NCBI GenBank assembly: GCA_943737045.1
Contig: CALSFV010000216.1
Span: forward strand, 1,116,001 to 1,180,000
Direction: 5' to 3'
Source: Parapristionchus giblindavisi
Taxonomy: Eukaryota; Nematoda; Chromadorea; Rhabditida; Diplogasteridae
Length of the DNA stretch: 64,000 nt
Part shown: in pieces, positions 1 through 15,300 of the stretch
Layout of the letters: each line of letters opens with the position of its first letter
How positions within the stretch are numbered: the stretch's first letter is position 1
Notes under the pieces: model-generated
What the model was told of the DNA's origin: nothing
Databases searched by the model: none
What the model saw: the letters and a program-made list of their open reading frames with translations, nothing else
Program-made: the position numbers and the translations under genes

Positions 1-998
1 CTTCACATTGTCATTGTCATTTGCTCATTGTCGCAGCATTCGAGTCGACAAACTGCAATATTTCAAAAATTTACCGTGAAAGTAGGCACTCAAATTTAAT
101 TTTCTGAATTTTCGAAAATGAACAATTCTCATATTGATTATGTATATTGTATAGTACTATGACAGAATGTTACAGAAAGCAAGTTGGAAACTGATTCAAA
201 CACAATTCTGATTTTTCGCACGCAATCAGAATGAAAATTTTCAAAAAAATGGTTGAAAGGATAGATCAGCCATTGAGCATTGGATAAATATTATTCACAG
301 CATCAATACTTCACAATAAGCCGCATAAATGAAAACATTTCAAACTTGAGAAATTTCGAAATTTTCGGACCATGACCCCCGGGTCATGAAAATCGAAATT
401 TTCAAATTGATCCAAGTGATGGGCTTCTTGTGTCATTTGACTGGCCTCACCTCGAAACTTTGTGTAGACCACAATTCCGCACCAATCGTTTGGAAAATAC
501 GTTTGGAAAATACATTTGTTCGGGAAAACCATCGATGACGGAAATTCGAGCGAAAATTTCGGCAAGATGGTCTAACGGGAAGAACCCGGTTTTAAGTGAA
601 ATCAATGCAGAATTGCTTAGGCTACAATACCTGGTCGGAAATCTTTGCAGCAATCTACAACAAGCAATAATTTGTCCGAAAAAACAAAAATTTTAAGTAA
701 AAAAAGTGGTTTAGGAATCAACGCACATTCGATGCTAATAGTGAATTAGCAAGCTCTGTGCACCCTAGACGCATCGCAAATGATATTTGGAATTTATCTC
801 AACAATTTGAGAAATTATGATTTTTAAACGTTTTTGCACTTAAATTAATTTTTCTAATAGCCTGAGGGCACAAACAGGAAATTTCTGCTGTTTTGTGTAA
901 TAAGGGCCGGTGACACTCCTAACACCCAAGTATGGACCCCCAGTTCCCATTGCTAGCGCACGTGTCCGGGGGTGGTCGAGTCTTAATGACCATCTCTC
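1..998. other. Non-satellite left flank, no gene recognised
   Basis: AT-rich sequence outside the satellite. Short overlapping ORFs on both strands (up to 88 codons) have no recognisable domain and look like chance reading frames. Visible structure is limited to a dyad at about 371-387 (ATGACCC / GGGTCAT around a CC centre) and a 14-bp direct duplication near 488-515 containing GTTTGGAAAATAC. The last 100 bp before the array are more GC-rich. No transposon end or RNA gene could be identified. Confidence 0.6.
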
Positions 999-3900
999 TT
1001 AAATATTGGCGTGTCACGAATTCTTTAATGCTAAAAATGCATGGTTCAATGTTGTTAATTCGGCTGGAGCGGCCGTTGTTCAACATGGAACGTTGCAAAA
1101 TACTCAGATTTTTTTGCTCTTTCGTTTGGTATATGACACGCTGGGTCTGGCAGAAAATTTTTCATGTCAGGTATTCTTTTGGTCTTATCAGAGTGAAAGC
1201 TACTTTTGTACTTTGGGCATTGTGGAATCAACACAAGATTACAGTTTGACATGAACTGAAGTGTAGATTATTCAGAATTTTTTGCTCTTTCACGTGGTAT
1301 ATGCTACGATAAGTTTAGATTAAATATTGGCGTGTCACGAATACTTTAATGCTAAAAATGCATGGTTCAATGTTGTTAATTCGGCTGGAGCGGCCGTTGT
1401 TCAACATAGGAACGTGCAAAGTACTCAGAATTTTTTGCTCTTTCGTTTGGTATATGACACGCTGGGTCTAGCAAAAAATTTTTCATGTCAGGTATTCTTT
1501 TGGTCTTATCAAAGTGAAAGCTACTTTTGTACTTTGGGCATTGTGGAATCAACACAAGATTACAGTTTGACATGAACTGAAGTGTAGATTATTCAGAATT
1601 TTTTGCTCTTTCACGTGGTATATGCTACGATAAGTTTAGATTAAATATTGGCGTGTCACGAATTCTTTAATGCTAAAAATGCATGGTTCAATGTTGTTAA
1701 TTCGGCTGGAGCGGCCGTTGTTCAACATGGAACGTTGCAAAATACTCAGATTTTTTTGCTCTTTCGTTTGGTATATGACACGCTGGGTCTAGCAGAAAAT
1801 TTTTCATGTCAGGTATTCTTTTGGTCTTATCAGAGTGAAAGCTACTTTTGTACTTTGGGCATTGTGGAATCAACACAAGATTACAGTTTGACATGAACTG
1901 AAGTGTAGATTATTCAGAATTTTTTGCTCTTTCACGTGGTATATGCTACGATAAGTTTAGATTAAATATTGGCGTGTCACGAATTCTTTAATGCTAAAAA
2001 TGCATGGTTCAATGTTGTTAATTCGGCTGGAGCGGCCGTTGTTCAACATAGGAACGTGCAAAGTACTCAGAATTTTTTGCTCTTTCGTTTGGTATATGAC
2101 ACGCTGGGTCTAGCAAAAAATTTTTCATGTCAGGTATTCTTTTGGTCTTATCAAAGTGAAAGCTACTTTTGTACTTTGGGCATTGTGGAATCAACACAAG
2201 ATTACAGTTTGACATGAACTGAAGTGTAGATTATTCAGAATTTTTTGCTCTTTCACGTGGTATATGCTACGATAAATTTAGATTAAATATTGGCGTGTCA
2301 CGAATTCTTTAATGCTAAAAATGCATGGTTCAATGTTGTTAATTCGGCTGGAGCGGCCGTTGTTCAACATGGAACGTTGCAAAATACTCAGAATTTTTTG
2401 CTCTTTCGTTTGGTATATGACACGCTGGGTCTAGCAAAAAATTTTTCATGTCAGGTATTCTTTTGGTCTTATCAAAGTGAAAGCTACTTTTGTACTTTGG
2501 GCATTGTGGAATCAACACAAGATTACAGTTTGACATGAACTGAAGTGTAGATTATTCAGAATTTTTTGCTCTTTCGTTTGGTATATGACACGCTGGGTCT
2601 AGCAGAAAATTTTTCATGTCAGGTATTCTTTTGGTCTTATCAGAGTGAAAGCTACTTTTGTACTTTGGGCATTGTGGAATCAACACAAGATTGCAGTTTG
2701 ACATGAACTGAAGTGTAGATTATTCAGAATTTTTTGCTCTTTCACGTGGTATATGCTACGATAAGTTTAGATTAAATATTGGCGTGTCACGAATTCTTTA
2801 ATGCTAAAAATGCATGGTTCAATGTTGTTAATTCGGCTGGAGCGGCCGTTGTTCAACATGGAACGTTGCAAAATACTCAGAATTTTTTGCTCTTTCGTTT
2901 GGTATATGACACGCTGGGTCTAGCAGAAAATTTTTCATGTCAGGTATTCTTTTGGTCTTATCAGAGTGAAAGCTACTTTTGTACTTTGGGCATTGTGGAA
3001 TCAACACAAGATTACAGTTTGACATGAACTGAAGTGTAGATTATTCAGAATTTTTTGCTCTTTCACGTGGTATATGCTACGATAAGTTTAGATTAAATAT
3101 TGGCGTGTCACGAATTCTTTAATGCTAAAAATGCATGGTTCAATGTTGTTAATTCGGCTGGAGCGGCCGTTGTTCAACATAGGAACGTGCAAAGTACTCA
3201 GAATTTTTTGCTCTTTCGTTTGGTATATGACACGCTGGGTCTAGCAAAAAATTTTTCATGTCAGGTATTCTTTTGGTCTTATCAAAGTGAAAGCTACTTT
3301 TGTACTTTGGGCATTGTGGAATCAACACAAGATTACAGTTTGACATGAACTGAAGTGTAGATTATTCAGAATTTTTTGCTCTTTCACGTGGTATATGCTA
3401 CGATAAGTTTAGATTAAATATTGGCGTGTCACGAATTCTTTAATGCTAAAAATGCATGGTTCAATGTTGTTAATTCGGCTGGAGCGGCCGTTGTTCAACA
3501 TGGAACGTTGCAAAATACTCAGATTTTTTTGCTCTTTCGTTTGGTATATGACACGCTGGGTCTAGCAGAAAATTTTTCATGTCAGGTATTCTTTTGGTCT
3601 TATCAGAGTGAAAGCTACTTTTGTACTTTGGGCATTGTGGAATCAACACAAGATTACAGTTTGACATGAACTGAAGTGTAGATTATTCAGAATTTTTTGC
3701 TCTTTCACGTGGTATATGCTACGATAAGTTTAGATTAAATATTGGCGTGTCACGAATTCTTTAATGCTAAAAATGCATGGTTCAATGTTGTTAATTCGGC
3801 TGGAGCGGCCGTTGTTCAACATAGGAACGTGCAAAGTACTCAGAATTTTTTGCTCTTTCGTTTGGTATATGACACGCTGGGTCTAGCAAAAAATTTTTCA

Positions 3901-6317
3901 TGTCAGGTATTCTTTTGGTCTTATCAAAGTGAAAGCTACTTTTGTACTTTGGGCATTGTGGAATCAACACAAGATTACAGTTTGACATGAACTGAAGTGT
4001 AGATTATTCAGAATTTTTTGCTCTTTCACGTGGTATATGCTACGATAAGTTTAGATTAAATATTGGCGTGTCACGAATTCTTTAATGCTAAAAATGCATG
4101 GTTCAATGTTGTTAATTCGGCTGGAGCGGCCGTTGTTCAACATGGAACGTTGCAAAATACTCAGAATTTTTTGCTCTTTCGTTTGGTATATGACACGCTG
4201 GGTCTAGCAAAAAATTTTTCATGTCAGGTATTCTTTTGGTCTTATCAAAGTGAAAGCTACTTTTGTACTTTGGGCATTGTGGAATCAACACAAGATTACA
4301 GTTTGACATGAACTGAAGTGTAGATTATTCAGAATTTTTTGCTCTTTCGTTTGGTATATGACACGCTGGGTCTAGCAGAAAATTTTTCATGTCAGGTATT
4401 CTTTTGGTCTTATCAGAGTGAAAGCTACTTTTGTACTTTGGGCATTGTGGAATCAACACAAGATTGCAGTTTGACATGAACTGAAGTGTAGATTATTCAG
4501 AATTTTTTGCTCTTTCACGTGGTATATGCTACGATAAGTTTAGATTAAATATTGGCGTGTCACGAATTCTTTAATGCTAAAAATGCATGGTTCAATGTTG
4601 TTAATTCGGCTGGAGCGGCCGTTGTTCAACATGGAACGTTGCAAAATACTCAGAATTTTTTGCTCTTTCGTTTGGTATATGACACGCTGGGTCTAGCAGA
4701 AAATTTTTCATGTCAGGTATTCTTTTGGTCTTATCAGAGTGAAAGCTACTTTTGTACTTTGGGCATTGTGGAATCAACACAAGATTACAGTTTGACATGA
4801 ACTGAAGTGTAGATTATTCAGAATTTTTTGCTCTTTCACGTGGTATATGCTACGATAAGTTTAGATTAAATATTGGCGTGTCACGAATTCTTTAATGCTA
4901 AAAATGCATGGTTCAATGTTGTTAATTCGGCTGGAGCGGCCGTTGTTCAACATAGGAACGTGCAAAGTACTCAGAATTTTTTGCTCTTTCGTTTGGTATA
5001 TGACACGCTGGGTCTAGCAAAAAATTTTTCATGTCAGGTATTCTTTTGGTCTTATCAAAGTGAAAGCTACTTTTGTACTTTGGGCATTGTGGAATCAACA
5101 CAAGATTACAGTTTGACATGAACTGAAGTGTAGATTATTCAGAATTTTTTGCTCTTTCACGTGGTATATGCTACGATAAGTTTAGATTAAATATTGGCGT
5201 GTCACGAATTCTTTAATGCTAAAAATGCATGGTTCAATGTTGTTAATTCGGCTGGAGCGGCCGTTGTTCAACATGGAACGTTGCAAAATACTCAGATTTT
5301 TTTGCTCTTTCGTTTGGTATATGACACGCTGGGTCTAGCAGAAAATTTTTCATGTCAGGTATTCTTTTGGTCTTATCAGAGTGAAAGCTACTTTTGTACT
5401 TTGGGCATTGTGGAATCAACACAAGATTACAGTTTGACATGAACTGAAGTGTAGATTATTCAGAATTTTTTGCTCTTTCACGTGGTATATGCTACGATAA
5501 GTTTAGATTAAATATTGGCGTGTCACGAATTCTTTAATGCTAAAAATGCATGGTTCAATGTTGTTAATTCGGCTGGAGCGGCCGTTGTTCAACATAGGAA
5601 CGTGCAAAGTACTCAGAATTTTTTGCTCTTTCGTTTGGTATATGACACGCTGGGTCTAGCAAAAAATTTTTCATGTCAGGTATTCTTTTGGTCTTATCAA
5701 AGTGAAAGCTACTTTTGTACTTTGGGCATTGTGGAATCAACTCAAGATTACAGTTTGACATGAACTGAAGTGTAGATTATTCAGAATTTTTTGCTCTTTC
5801 ACGTGGTATATGCTACGATAAATTTAGATTAAATATTGGCGTGTCACGAATTCTTTAATGCTAAAAATGCATGGTTCAATGTTGTTAATTCGGCTGGAGC
5901 GGCCGTTGTTCAACATGGAACGTTGCAAAATACTCAGAATTTTTTGCTCTTTCGTTTGGTATATGACACGCTGGGTCTAGCAAAAAATTTTTCATGTCAG
6001 GTATTCTTTTGGTCTTATCAAAGTGAAAGCTACTTTTGTACTTTGGGCATTGTGGAATCAACACAAGATTACAGTTTGACATGAACTGAAGTGTAGATTA
6101 TTCAGAATTTTTTGCTCTTTCGTTTGGTATATGACACGCTGGGTCTAGCAGAAAATTTTTCATGTCAGGTATTCTTTTGGTCTTATCAGAGTGAAAGCTA
6201 CTTTTGTACTTTGGGCATTGTGGAATCAACACAAGATTGCAGTTTGACATGAACTGAAGTGTAGATTATTCAGAATTTTTTGCTCTTTCACGTGGTATAT
6301 GCTACGATAAGTTTAGA
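999..6317 (+). repeat. 1773-bp higher-order repeat, 3 copies
   Basis: Three consecutive blocks (999-2771, 2772-4544, 4545-6317), each of four 321-bp units plus one 489-bp unit. Within a block, units with CATGGAACGTTGC alternate with units carrying CATAGGAACGTGC. The fifth unit is extended by 168 bp because the segment from one CAGAATTTTTTGCTCTTTC submotif to the next is present twice (489-bp units start at 2283, 4056 and 5829). The first block differs slightly from the other two, as expected for the edge copy. Confidence 0.93.
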
Positions 6318-9300
6318 TTAAATATTGGCGTGTCACGAATTCTTTAATGCTAAAAATGCATGGTTCAATGTTGTTAATTCGGCTGGAGCGGCCGTTGTTC
6401 AACATGGAACGTTGCAACATACTCAGAATTTTTTGCTCTTTCGTTTGGTATATGACACGCTGGGTCTAGCAGAAACTTTTTCATGTCAGGTATTCTTTTG
6501 GTCTTATCAGAGTGAAAGCTACTTTTGTACTTTGGGCATTGTGGAATCAACACAAGATTACAGTTTGACATGAACTGAAGTGTAGATTATTCAGAATTTT
6601 TTGCTCTTTCACGTGGTATATGCTACGATAAATTTAGATTAAATATTGGCGTGTCACGAATTCTTTAATGCTAAAAATGCATGGTTCAATGTTGTTAATT
6701 CGGCTGGAGCGGCCGTTGTTCAACATGGAACGTTGCAACATACTCAGAATTTTTTGCTCTTTCGTTTGGTATATGACACGCTGGGTCTAGCAGAAACTTT
6801 TTCATGTCAGGTATTCTTTTGGTCTTATCAGAGTGAAAGCTACTTTTGTACTTTGGGCATTGTGGAATCAACACAAGATTACAGTTTGACATGAACTGAA
6901 GTGTAGATTATTCAGAATTTTTTGCTCTTTCACGTGGTATATGCTACGATAAATTTAGATTAAATATTGGCGTGTCACGAATTCTTTAATGCTAAAAATG
7001 CATGGTTCAATGTTGTTAATTCGGCTGGAGCGGCCGTTGTTCAACATGGAACGTTGCAAAATACTCAGAATTTTTTGCTCTTTCGTTTGGTATATGACAC
7101 GCTGGGTCTAGCAGAAACTTTTTCATGTCAGGTATTCTTTTGGTCTTATCAGAGTGAAAGCTACTTTTGTACTTTGGGCATTGTGGAATCAACACAAGAT
7201 TACAGTTTGACATGAACTGAAGTGTAGATTATTCAGAATTTTTTGATCTTTCACGTGGTATATGCTACGATAAGTTTAGATTAAATATTGGCGTGTCACG
7301 AATTCTTTAATGCTAAAAATGCATGGTTCAATGTTGTTAATTCGGCTGGAGCGGCCGTTGTTCAACATGGAACGTTGCAACATACTCAGAATTTTTTGCT
7401 CTTTCGTTTGGTATATGACACGCTGGGTCTAGCAGAAACTTTTTCATGTCAGGTATTCTTTTGGTCTTATCAGAGTGAAAGCTACTTTTGTACTTTGGGC
7501 ATTGTGGAATCAACACAAGATTACAGTTTGACATGAACTGAAGTGTAGATTATTCAGAATTTTTTGCTCTTTCACGTGGTATATGCTACGATAAATTTAG
7601 ATTAAATATTGGCGTGTCACGAATTCTTTAATGCTAAAAATGCATGGTTCAATGTTGTTAATTCGGCTGGAGCGGCCGTTGTTCAACATGGAACGTTGCA
7701 AAATACTCAGAATTTTTTGCTCTTTCGTTTGGTATATGACACGCTGGGTCTAGCAGAAACTTTTTCATGTCAGGTATTCTTTTGGTCTTATCAGAGTGAA
7801 AGCTACTTTTGTACTTTGGGCATTGTGGAATCAACACAAGATTACAGTTTGACATGAACTGAAGTGTAGATTATTCAGAGTTTTTTGTTCTTTCACGTGG
7901 TATATGCTACGATAAGTTTAGATTAAATATTGGCGTGACACGAATTCTTTAATGCTAAAAATGCATGGTTCAATGTTGTTAATTCGGCTGGAGCGGCCGT
8001 TGTTCAACATGGAACGTTGCAAAATACTCAGAATTTTTTGCTCTTTCGTTTGGTATATGACACGCTGGGTCTAGCAGAAACTTTTTCATGTCAGGTATTC
8101 TTTTGGTCTTATCAGAGTGAAAGCTACTTTTGTACTTTGGGCATTGTGGAATCAACACAAGATTACAGTTTGACATGAACTGAAGTGTAGATTATTCAGA
8201 ATTTTTTGCTCTTTCACGTGGTATATGCTACGATAAATTTAGATTAAATATTGGCGTGTCACGAATTCTTTAATGCTAAAAATGCATGGTTCAATGTTGT
8301 TAATTCGGCTGGAGCGGCCGTTGTTCAACATGGAACGTTGCAAAATACTCAGAATTTTTTGCTCTTTCGTTTGGTATATGACACGCTGGGTCTAGCAGAA
8401 ACTTTTTCATGTCAGGTATTCTTTTGGTCTTATCAGAGTGAAAGCTACTTTTGTACTTTGGGCATTGTGGAATCAACACAAGATTACAGTTTGACATGAA
8501 CTGAAGTGTAGATTATTCAGAGTTTTTTGTTCTTTCACGTGGTATATGCTACGATAAGTTTAGATTAAATATTGGCGTGACACGAATTCTTTAATGCTAA
8601 AAATGCATGGTTCAATGTTGTTAATTCGGCTGGAGCGGCCGTTGTTCAACATGGAACGTTGCAAAATACTCAGAATTTTTTGCTCTTTCGTTTGGTATAT
8701 GACACGCTGGGTCTAGCAGAAACTTTTTCATGTCAGGTATTCTTTTGGTCTTATCAGAGTGAAAGCTACTTTTGTACTTTGGGCATTGTGGAATCAACAC
8801 AAGATTACAGTTTGACATGAACTGAAGTGTAGATTATTCAGAATTTTTTGATCTTTCACGTGGTATATGCTACGATAAGTTTAGATTAAATATTGGCGTG
8901 TCACGAATTCTTTAATGCTAAAAATGCATGGTTCAATGTTGTTAATTCGGCTGGAGCGGCCGTTGTTCAACATGGAACGTTGCAACATACTCAGAATTTT
9001 TTGCTCTTTCGTTTGGTATATGACACGCTGGGTCTAGCAGAAACTTTTTCATGTCAGGTATTCTTTTGGTCTTATCAGAGTGAAAGCTACTTTTGTACTT
9101 TGGGCATTGTGGAATCAACACAAGATTACAGTTTGACATGAACTGAAGTGTAGATTATTCAGAGTTTTTTGTTCTTTCACGTGGTATATGCTACGATAAG
9201 TTTAGATTAAATATTGGCGTGACACGAATTCTTTAATGCTAAAAATGCATGGTTCAATGTTGTTAATTCGGCTGGAGCGGCCGTTGTTCAACATGGAACG

Positions 9301-12300
9301 TTGCAAAATACTCAGAATTTTTTGCTCTTTCGTTTGGTATATGACACGCTGGGTCTAGCAGAAACTTTTTCATGTCAGGTATTCTTTTGGTCTTATCAGA
9401 GTGAAAGCTACTTTTGTACTTTGGGCATTGTGGAATCAACACAAGATTACAGTTTGACATGAACTGAAGTGTAGATTATTCAGAATTTTTTGATCTTTCA
9501 CGTGGTATATGCTACGATAAGTTTAGATTAAATATTGGCGTGTCACGAATTCTTTAATGCTAAAAATGCATGGTTCAATGTTGTTAATTCGGCTGGAGCG
9601 GCCGTTGTTCAACATGGAACGTTGCAACATACTCAGAATTTTTTGCTCTTTCGTTTGGTATATGACACGCTGGGTCTAGCAGAAACTTTTTCATGTCAGG
9701 TATTCTTTTGGTCTTATCAGAGTGAAAGCTACTTTTGTACTTTGGGCATTGTGGAATCAACACAAGATTACAGTTTGACATGAACTGAAGTGTAGATAAT
9801 TCAGAATTTTTTGCTCTTTCACGTGGTATATGCTACGATAAATTTAGATTAAATATTGGCGTGTCACGAATTCTTTAATGCTAAAAATGCATGGTTCAAT
9901 GTTGTTAATTCGGCTGGAGCGGCCGTTGTTCAACATGGAACGTTGCAAAATACTCAGAATTTTTTGCTCTTTCGTTTGGTATATGACACGCTGGGTCTAG
10001 CAGAAACTTTTTCATGTCAGGTATTCTTTTGGTCTTATCAGAGTGAAAGCTACTTTTGTACTTTGGGCATTGTGGAATCAACACAAGATTACAGTTTGAC
10101 ATGAACTGAAGTGTAGATTATTCAGAGTTTTTTGTTCTTTCACGTGGTATATGCTACGATAAGTTTAGATTAAATATTGGCGTGACACGAATTCTTTAAT
10201 GCTAAAAATGCATGGTTCAATGTTGTTAATTCGGCTGGAGCGGCCGTTGTTCAACATGGAACGTTGCAAAATACTCAGAATTTTTTGCTCTTTCGTTTGG
10301 TATATGACACGCTGGGTCTAGCAGAAACTTTTTCATGTCAGGTATTCTTTTGGTCTTATCAGAGTGAAAGCTACTTTTGTACTTTGGGCATTGTGGAATC
10401 AACACAAGATTACAGTTTGACATGAACTGAAGTGTAGATTATTCAGAATTTTTTGCTCTTTCACGTGGTATATGCTACGATAAATTTAGATTAAATATTG
10501 GCGTGTCACGAATTCTTTAATGCTAAAAATGCATGGTTCAATGTTGTTAATTCGGCTGGAGCGGCCGTTGTTCAACATGGAACGTTGCAACATACTCAGA
10601 ATTTTTTGCTCTTTCGTTTGGTATATGACACGCTGGGTCTAGCAGAAACTTTTTCATGTCAGGTATTCTTTTGGTCTTATCAGAGTGAAAGCTACTTTTG
10701 TACTTTGGGCATTGTGGAATCAACACAAGATTACAGTTTGACATGAACTGAAGTGTAGATTATTCAGAATTTTTTGCTCTTTCACGTGGTATATGCTACG
10801 ATAAATTTAGATTAAATATTGGCGTGTCACGAATTCTTTAATGCTAAAAATGCATGGTTCAATGTTGTTAATTCGGCTGGAGCGGCCGTTGTTCAACATG
10901 GAACGTTGCAAAATACTCAGAATTTTTTGCTCTTTCGTTTGGTATATGACACGCTGGGTCTAGCAGAAACTTTTTCATGTCAGGTATTCTTTTGGTCTTA
11001 TCAGAGTGAAAGCTACTTTTGTACTTTGGGCATTGTGGAATCAACACAAGATTACAGTTTGACATGAACTGAAGTGTAGATTATTCAGAGTTTTTTGTTC
11101 TTTCACGTGGTATATGCTACGATAAGTTTAGATTAAATATTGGCGTGACACGAATTCTTTAATGCTAAAAATGCATGGTTCAATGTTGTTAATTCGGCTG
11201 GAGCGGCCGTTGTTCAACATGGAACGTTGCAAAATACTCAGAATTTTTTGCTCTTTCGTTTGGTATATGACACGCTGGGTCTAGCAGAAACTTTTTCATG
11301 TCAGGTATTCTTTTGGTCTTATCAGAGTGAAAGCTACTTTTGTACTTTGGGCATTGTGGAATCAACACAAGATTACAGTTTGACATGAACTGAAGTGTAG
11401 ATTATTCAGAATTTTTTGCTCTTTCACGTGGTATATGCTACGATAAGTTTAGATTAAATATTGGCGTGTCACGAATTCTTTAATGCTAAAAATGCATGGT
11501 TCAATGTTGTTAATTCGGCTGGAGCGGCCGTTGTTCAACATGGAACGTTGCAACATACTCAGAATTTTTTGCTCTTTCGTTTGGTATATGACACGCTGGG
11601 TCTAGCAGAAACTTTTTCATGTCAGGTATTCTTTTGGTCTTATCAGAGTGAAAGCTACTTTTGTACTTTGGGCATTGTGGAATCAACACAAGATTACAGT
11701 TTGACATGAACTGAAGTGTAGATTATTCAGAGTTTTTTGTTCTTTCACGTGGTATATGCTACGATAAGTTTAGATTAAATATTGGCGTGACACGAATTCT
11801 TTAATGCTAAAAATGCATGGTTCAATGTTGTTAATTCGGCTGGAGCGGCCGTTGTTCAACATGGAACGTTGCAAAATACTCAGAATTTTTTGCTCTTTCG
11901 TTTGGTATATGACACGCTGGGTCTAGCAGAAACTTTTTCATGTCAGGTATTCTTTTGGTCTTATCATAGTGAAAGCTACTTTTGTACTTTGGGCATTGTG
12001 GAATCAACACAAGATTACAGTTTGACATGATCTGAAGTGTAGATTATTCAGAATTTTTTGATCTTTCACGTGGTATATGCTACGATAAGTTTAGATTAAA
12101 TATTGGCGTGTCACGAATTCTTTAATGCTAAAAATGCATGGTTCAATGTTGTTAATTCGGCTGGAGCGGCCGTTGTTCAACATGGAACGTTGCAACATAC
12201 TCAGAATTTTTTGCTCTTTCGTTTGGTATATGACACGCTGGGTCTAGCAGAAACTTTTTCATGTCAGGTATTCTTTTGGTCTTATCAGAGTGAAAGCTAC

Positions 12301-15300
12301 TTTTGTACTTTGGGCATTGTGGAATCAACACAAGATTACAGTTTGACATGAACTGAAGTGTAGATTATTCAGAGTTTTTTGTTCTTTCACGTGGTATATG
12401 CTACGATAAGTTTAGATTAAATATTGGCGTGACACGAATTCTTTAATGCTAAAAATGCATGGTTCAATGTTGTTAATTCGGCTGGAGCGGCCGTTGTTCA
12501 ACATGGAACGTTGCAAAATACTCAGAATTTTTTGCTCTTTCGTTTGGTATATGACACGCTGGGTCTAGCAGAAACTTTTTCATGTCAGGTATTCTTTTGG
12601 TCTTATCAGAGTGAAAGCTACTTTTGTACTTTGGGCATTGTGGAATCAACACAAGATTACAGTTTGACATGAACTGAAGTGTAGATTATTCAGAATTTTT
12701 TGCTCTTTCACGTGGTATATGCTACGATAAATTTAGATTAAATATTGGCGTGTCACGAATTCTTTAATGCTAAAAATGCATGGTTCAATGTTGTTAATTC
12801 GGCTGGAGCGGCCGTTGTTCAACATGGAACGTTGCAAAATACTCAGAATTTTTTGCTCTTTCGTTTGGTATATGACACGCTGGGTCTAGCAGAAACTTTT
12901 TCATGTCAGGTATTCTTTTGGTCTTATCAGAGTGAAAGCTACTTTTGTACTTTGGGCATTGTGGAATCAACACAAGATTACAGTTTGACATGAACTGAAG
13001 TGTAGATTATTCAGAGTTTTTTGTTCTTTCACGTGGTATATGCTACGATAAGTTTAGATTAAATATTGGCGTGACACGAATTCTTTAATGCTAAAAATGC
13101 ATGGTTCAATGTTGTTAATTCGGCTGGAGCGGCCGTTGTTCAACATGGAACGTTGCAAAATACTCAGAATTTTTTGCTCTTTCGTTTGGTATATGACACG
13201 CTGGGTCTAGCAGAAACTTTTTCATGTCAGGTATTCTTTTGGTCTTATCAGAGTGAAAGCTACTTTTGTACTTTGGGCATTGTGGAATCAACACAAGATT
13301 ACAGTTTGACATGAACTGAAGTGTAGATTATTCAGAATTTTTTGCTCTTTCACGTGGTATATGCTACGATAAATTTAGATTAAATATTGGCGTGTCACGA
13401 ATTCTTTAATGCTAAAAATGCATGGTTCAATGTTGTTAATTCGGCTGGAGCGGCCGTTGTTCAACATGGAACGTTGCAAAATACTCAGAATTTTTTGCTC
13501 TTTCGTTTGGTATATGACACGCTGGGTCTAGCAGAAACTTTTTCATGTCAGGTATTCTTTTGGTCTTATCAGAGTGAAAGCTACTTTTGTACTTTGGGCA
13601 TTGTGGAATCAACACAAGATTACAGTTTGACATGAACTGAAGTGTAGATTATTCAGAGTTTTTTGTTCTTTCACGTGGTATATGCTACGATAAGTTTAGA
13701 TTAAATATTGGCGTGACACGAATTCTTTAATGCTAAAAATGCATGGTTCAATGTTGTTAATTCGGCTGGAGCGGCCGTTGTTCAACATGGAACGTTGCAA
13801 AATACTCAGAATTTTTTGCTCTTTCGTTTGGTATATGACACGCTGGGTCTAGCAGAAACTTTTTCATGTCAGGTATTCTTTTGGTCTTATCAGAGTGAAA
13901 GCTACTTTTGTACTTTGGGCATTGTGGAATCAACACAAGATTACAGTTTGACATGAACTGAAGTGTAGATTATTCAGAATTTTTTGATCTTTCACGTGGT
14001 ATATGCTACGATAAGTTTAGATTAAATATTGGCGTGTCACGAATTCTTTAATGCTAAAAATGCATGGTTCAATGTTGTTAATTCGGCTGGAGCGGCCGTT
14101 GTTCAACATGGAACGTTGCAACATACTCAGAATTTTTTGCTCTTTCGTTTGGTATATGACACGCTGGGTCTAGCAGAAACTTTTTCATGTCAGGTATTCT
14201 TTTGGTCTTATCAGAGTGAAAGCTACTTTTGTACTTTGGGCATTGTGGAATCAACACAAGATTACAGTTTGACATGAACTGAAGTGTAGATTATTCAGAG
14301 TTTTTTGTTCTTTCACGTGGTATATGCTACGATAAGTTTAGATTAAATATTGGCGTGACACGAATTCTTTAATGCTAAAAATGCATGGTTCAATGTTGTT
14401 AATTCGGCTGGAGCGGCCGTTGTTCAACATGGAACGTTGCAAAATACTCAGAATTTTTTGCTCTTTCGTTTGGTATATGACACGCTGGGTCTAGCAGAAA
14501 CTTTTTCATGTCAGGTATTCTTTTGGTCTTATCAGAGTGAAAGCTACTTTTGTACTTTAGGCATTGTGGAATCAACACAAGATTACAGTTTGACATGAAC
14601 TGAAGTGTGGATTATTCAGAATTTTTTGCTCTTTCACGTGGTATATGCTACGATAAGTTTAGATTAAATATTGGCGTGTCACGAATTCTTTAATGCTAAA
14701 AATGCCTGGTTCAATGTTGTTAATTCGGCTGGAGCGGCCGTTGTTCAACATGGAACGTTGCAAAATACTCAGAATTTTTTGCTCTTTCGTTTGGTATATG
14801 ACACGCTGGGTCTAGCAGAAAATGTTTCATGTCAGTTATTCTTTTAGTCTTATCAAAGTGAAAGCTACTTTTGTACTTTGGGCATTGTGGAATCAACACA
14901 AGATTACAGTTTGACATGAACTGAAGTGTAGATTATTCAGAATTTTTTGTTCTTTCACGTGGTATATGCTACGATAAGTTTAGATTAAATATTGGCGTGT
15001 CACGAATTCTTTAATGCTAAAAATGCATGGTTCAATGTTGTTAATTCGGCTGGAGCGGCCGTTGTTCAACATGGAACGTTGCAAAATACTCAGAATTTTT
15101 TGCTCTTTCGTTTGGTATATGACACGCTGGGTCTAGCAGAAACTTTTTCATGTCAGGTATTCTTTTGGTCTTATCAGAGTGAAAGCTACTTTTGTACTTT
15201 GGGCATTGTGGAATCAACACAAGATTACAGTTTGACATGAACTGAAGTGTAGATTATTCAGAATTTTTTGATCTTTCACGTGGTATATGCTACGATAAGT

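Noticed and set aside
371..387. ATGACCC/GGGTCAT dyad as a regulatory operator
   Set aside because: It is an isolated palindrome in unannotated AT-rich DNA with no gene beside it.
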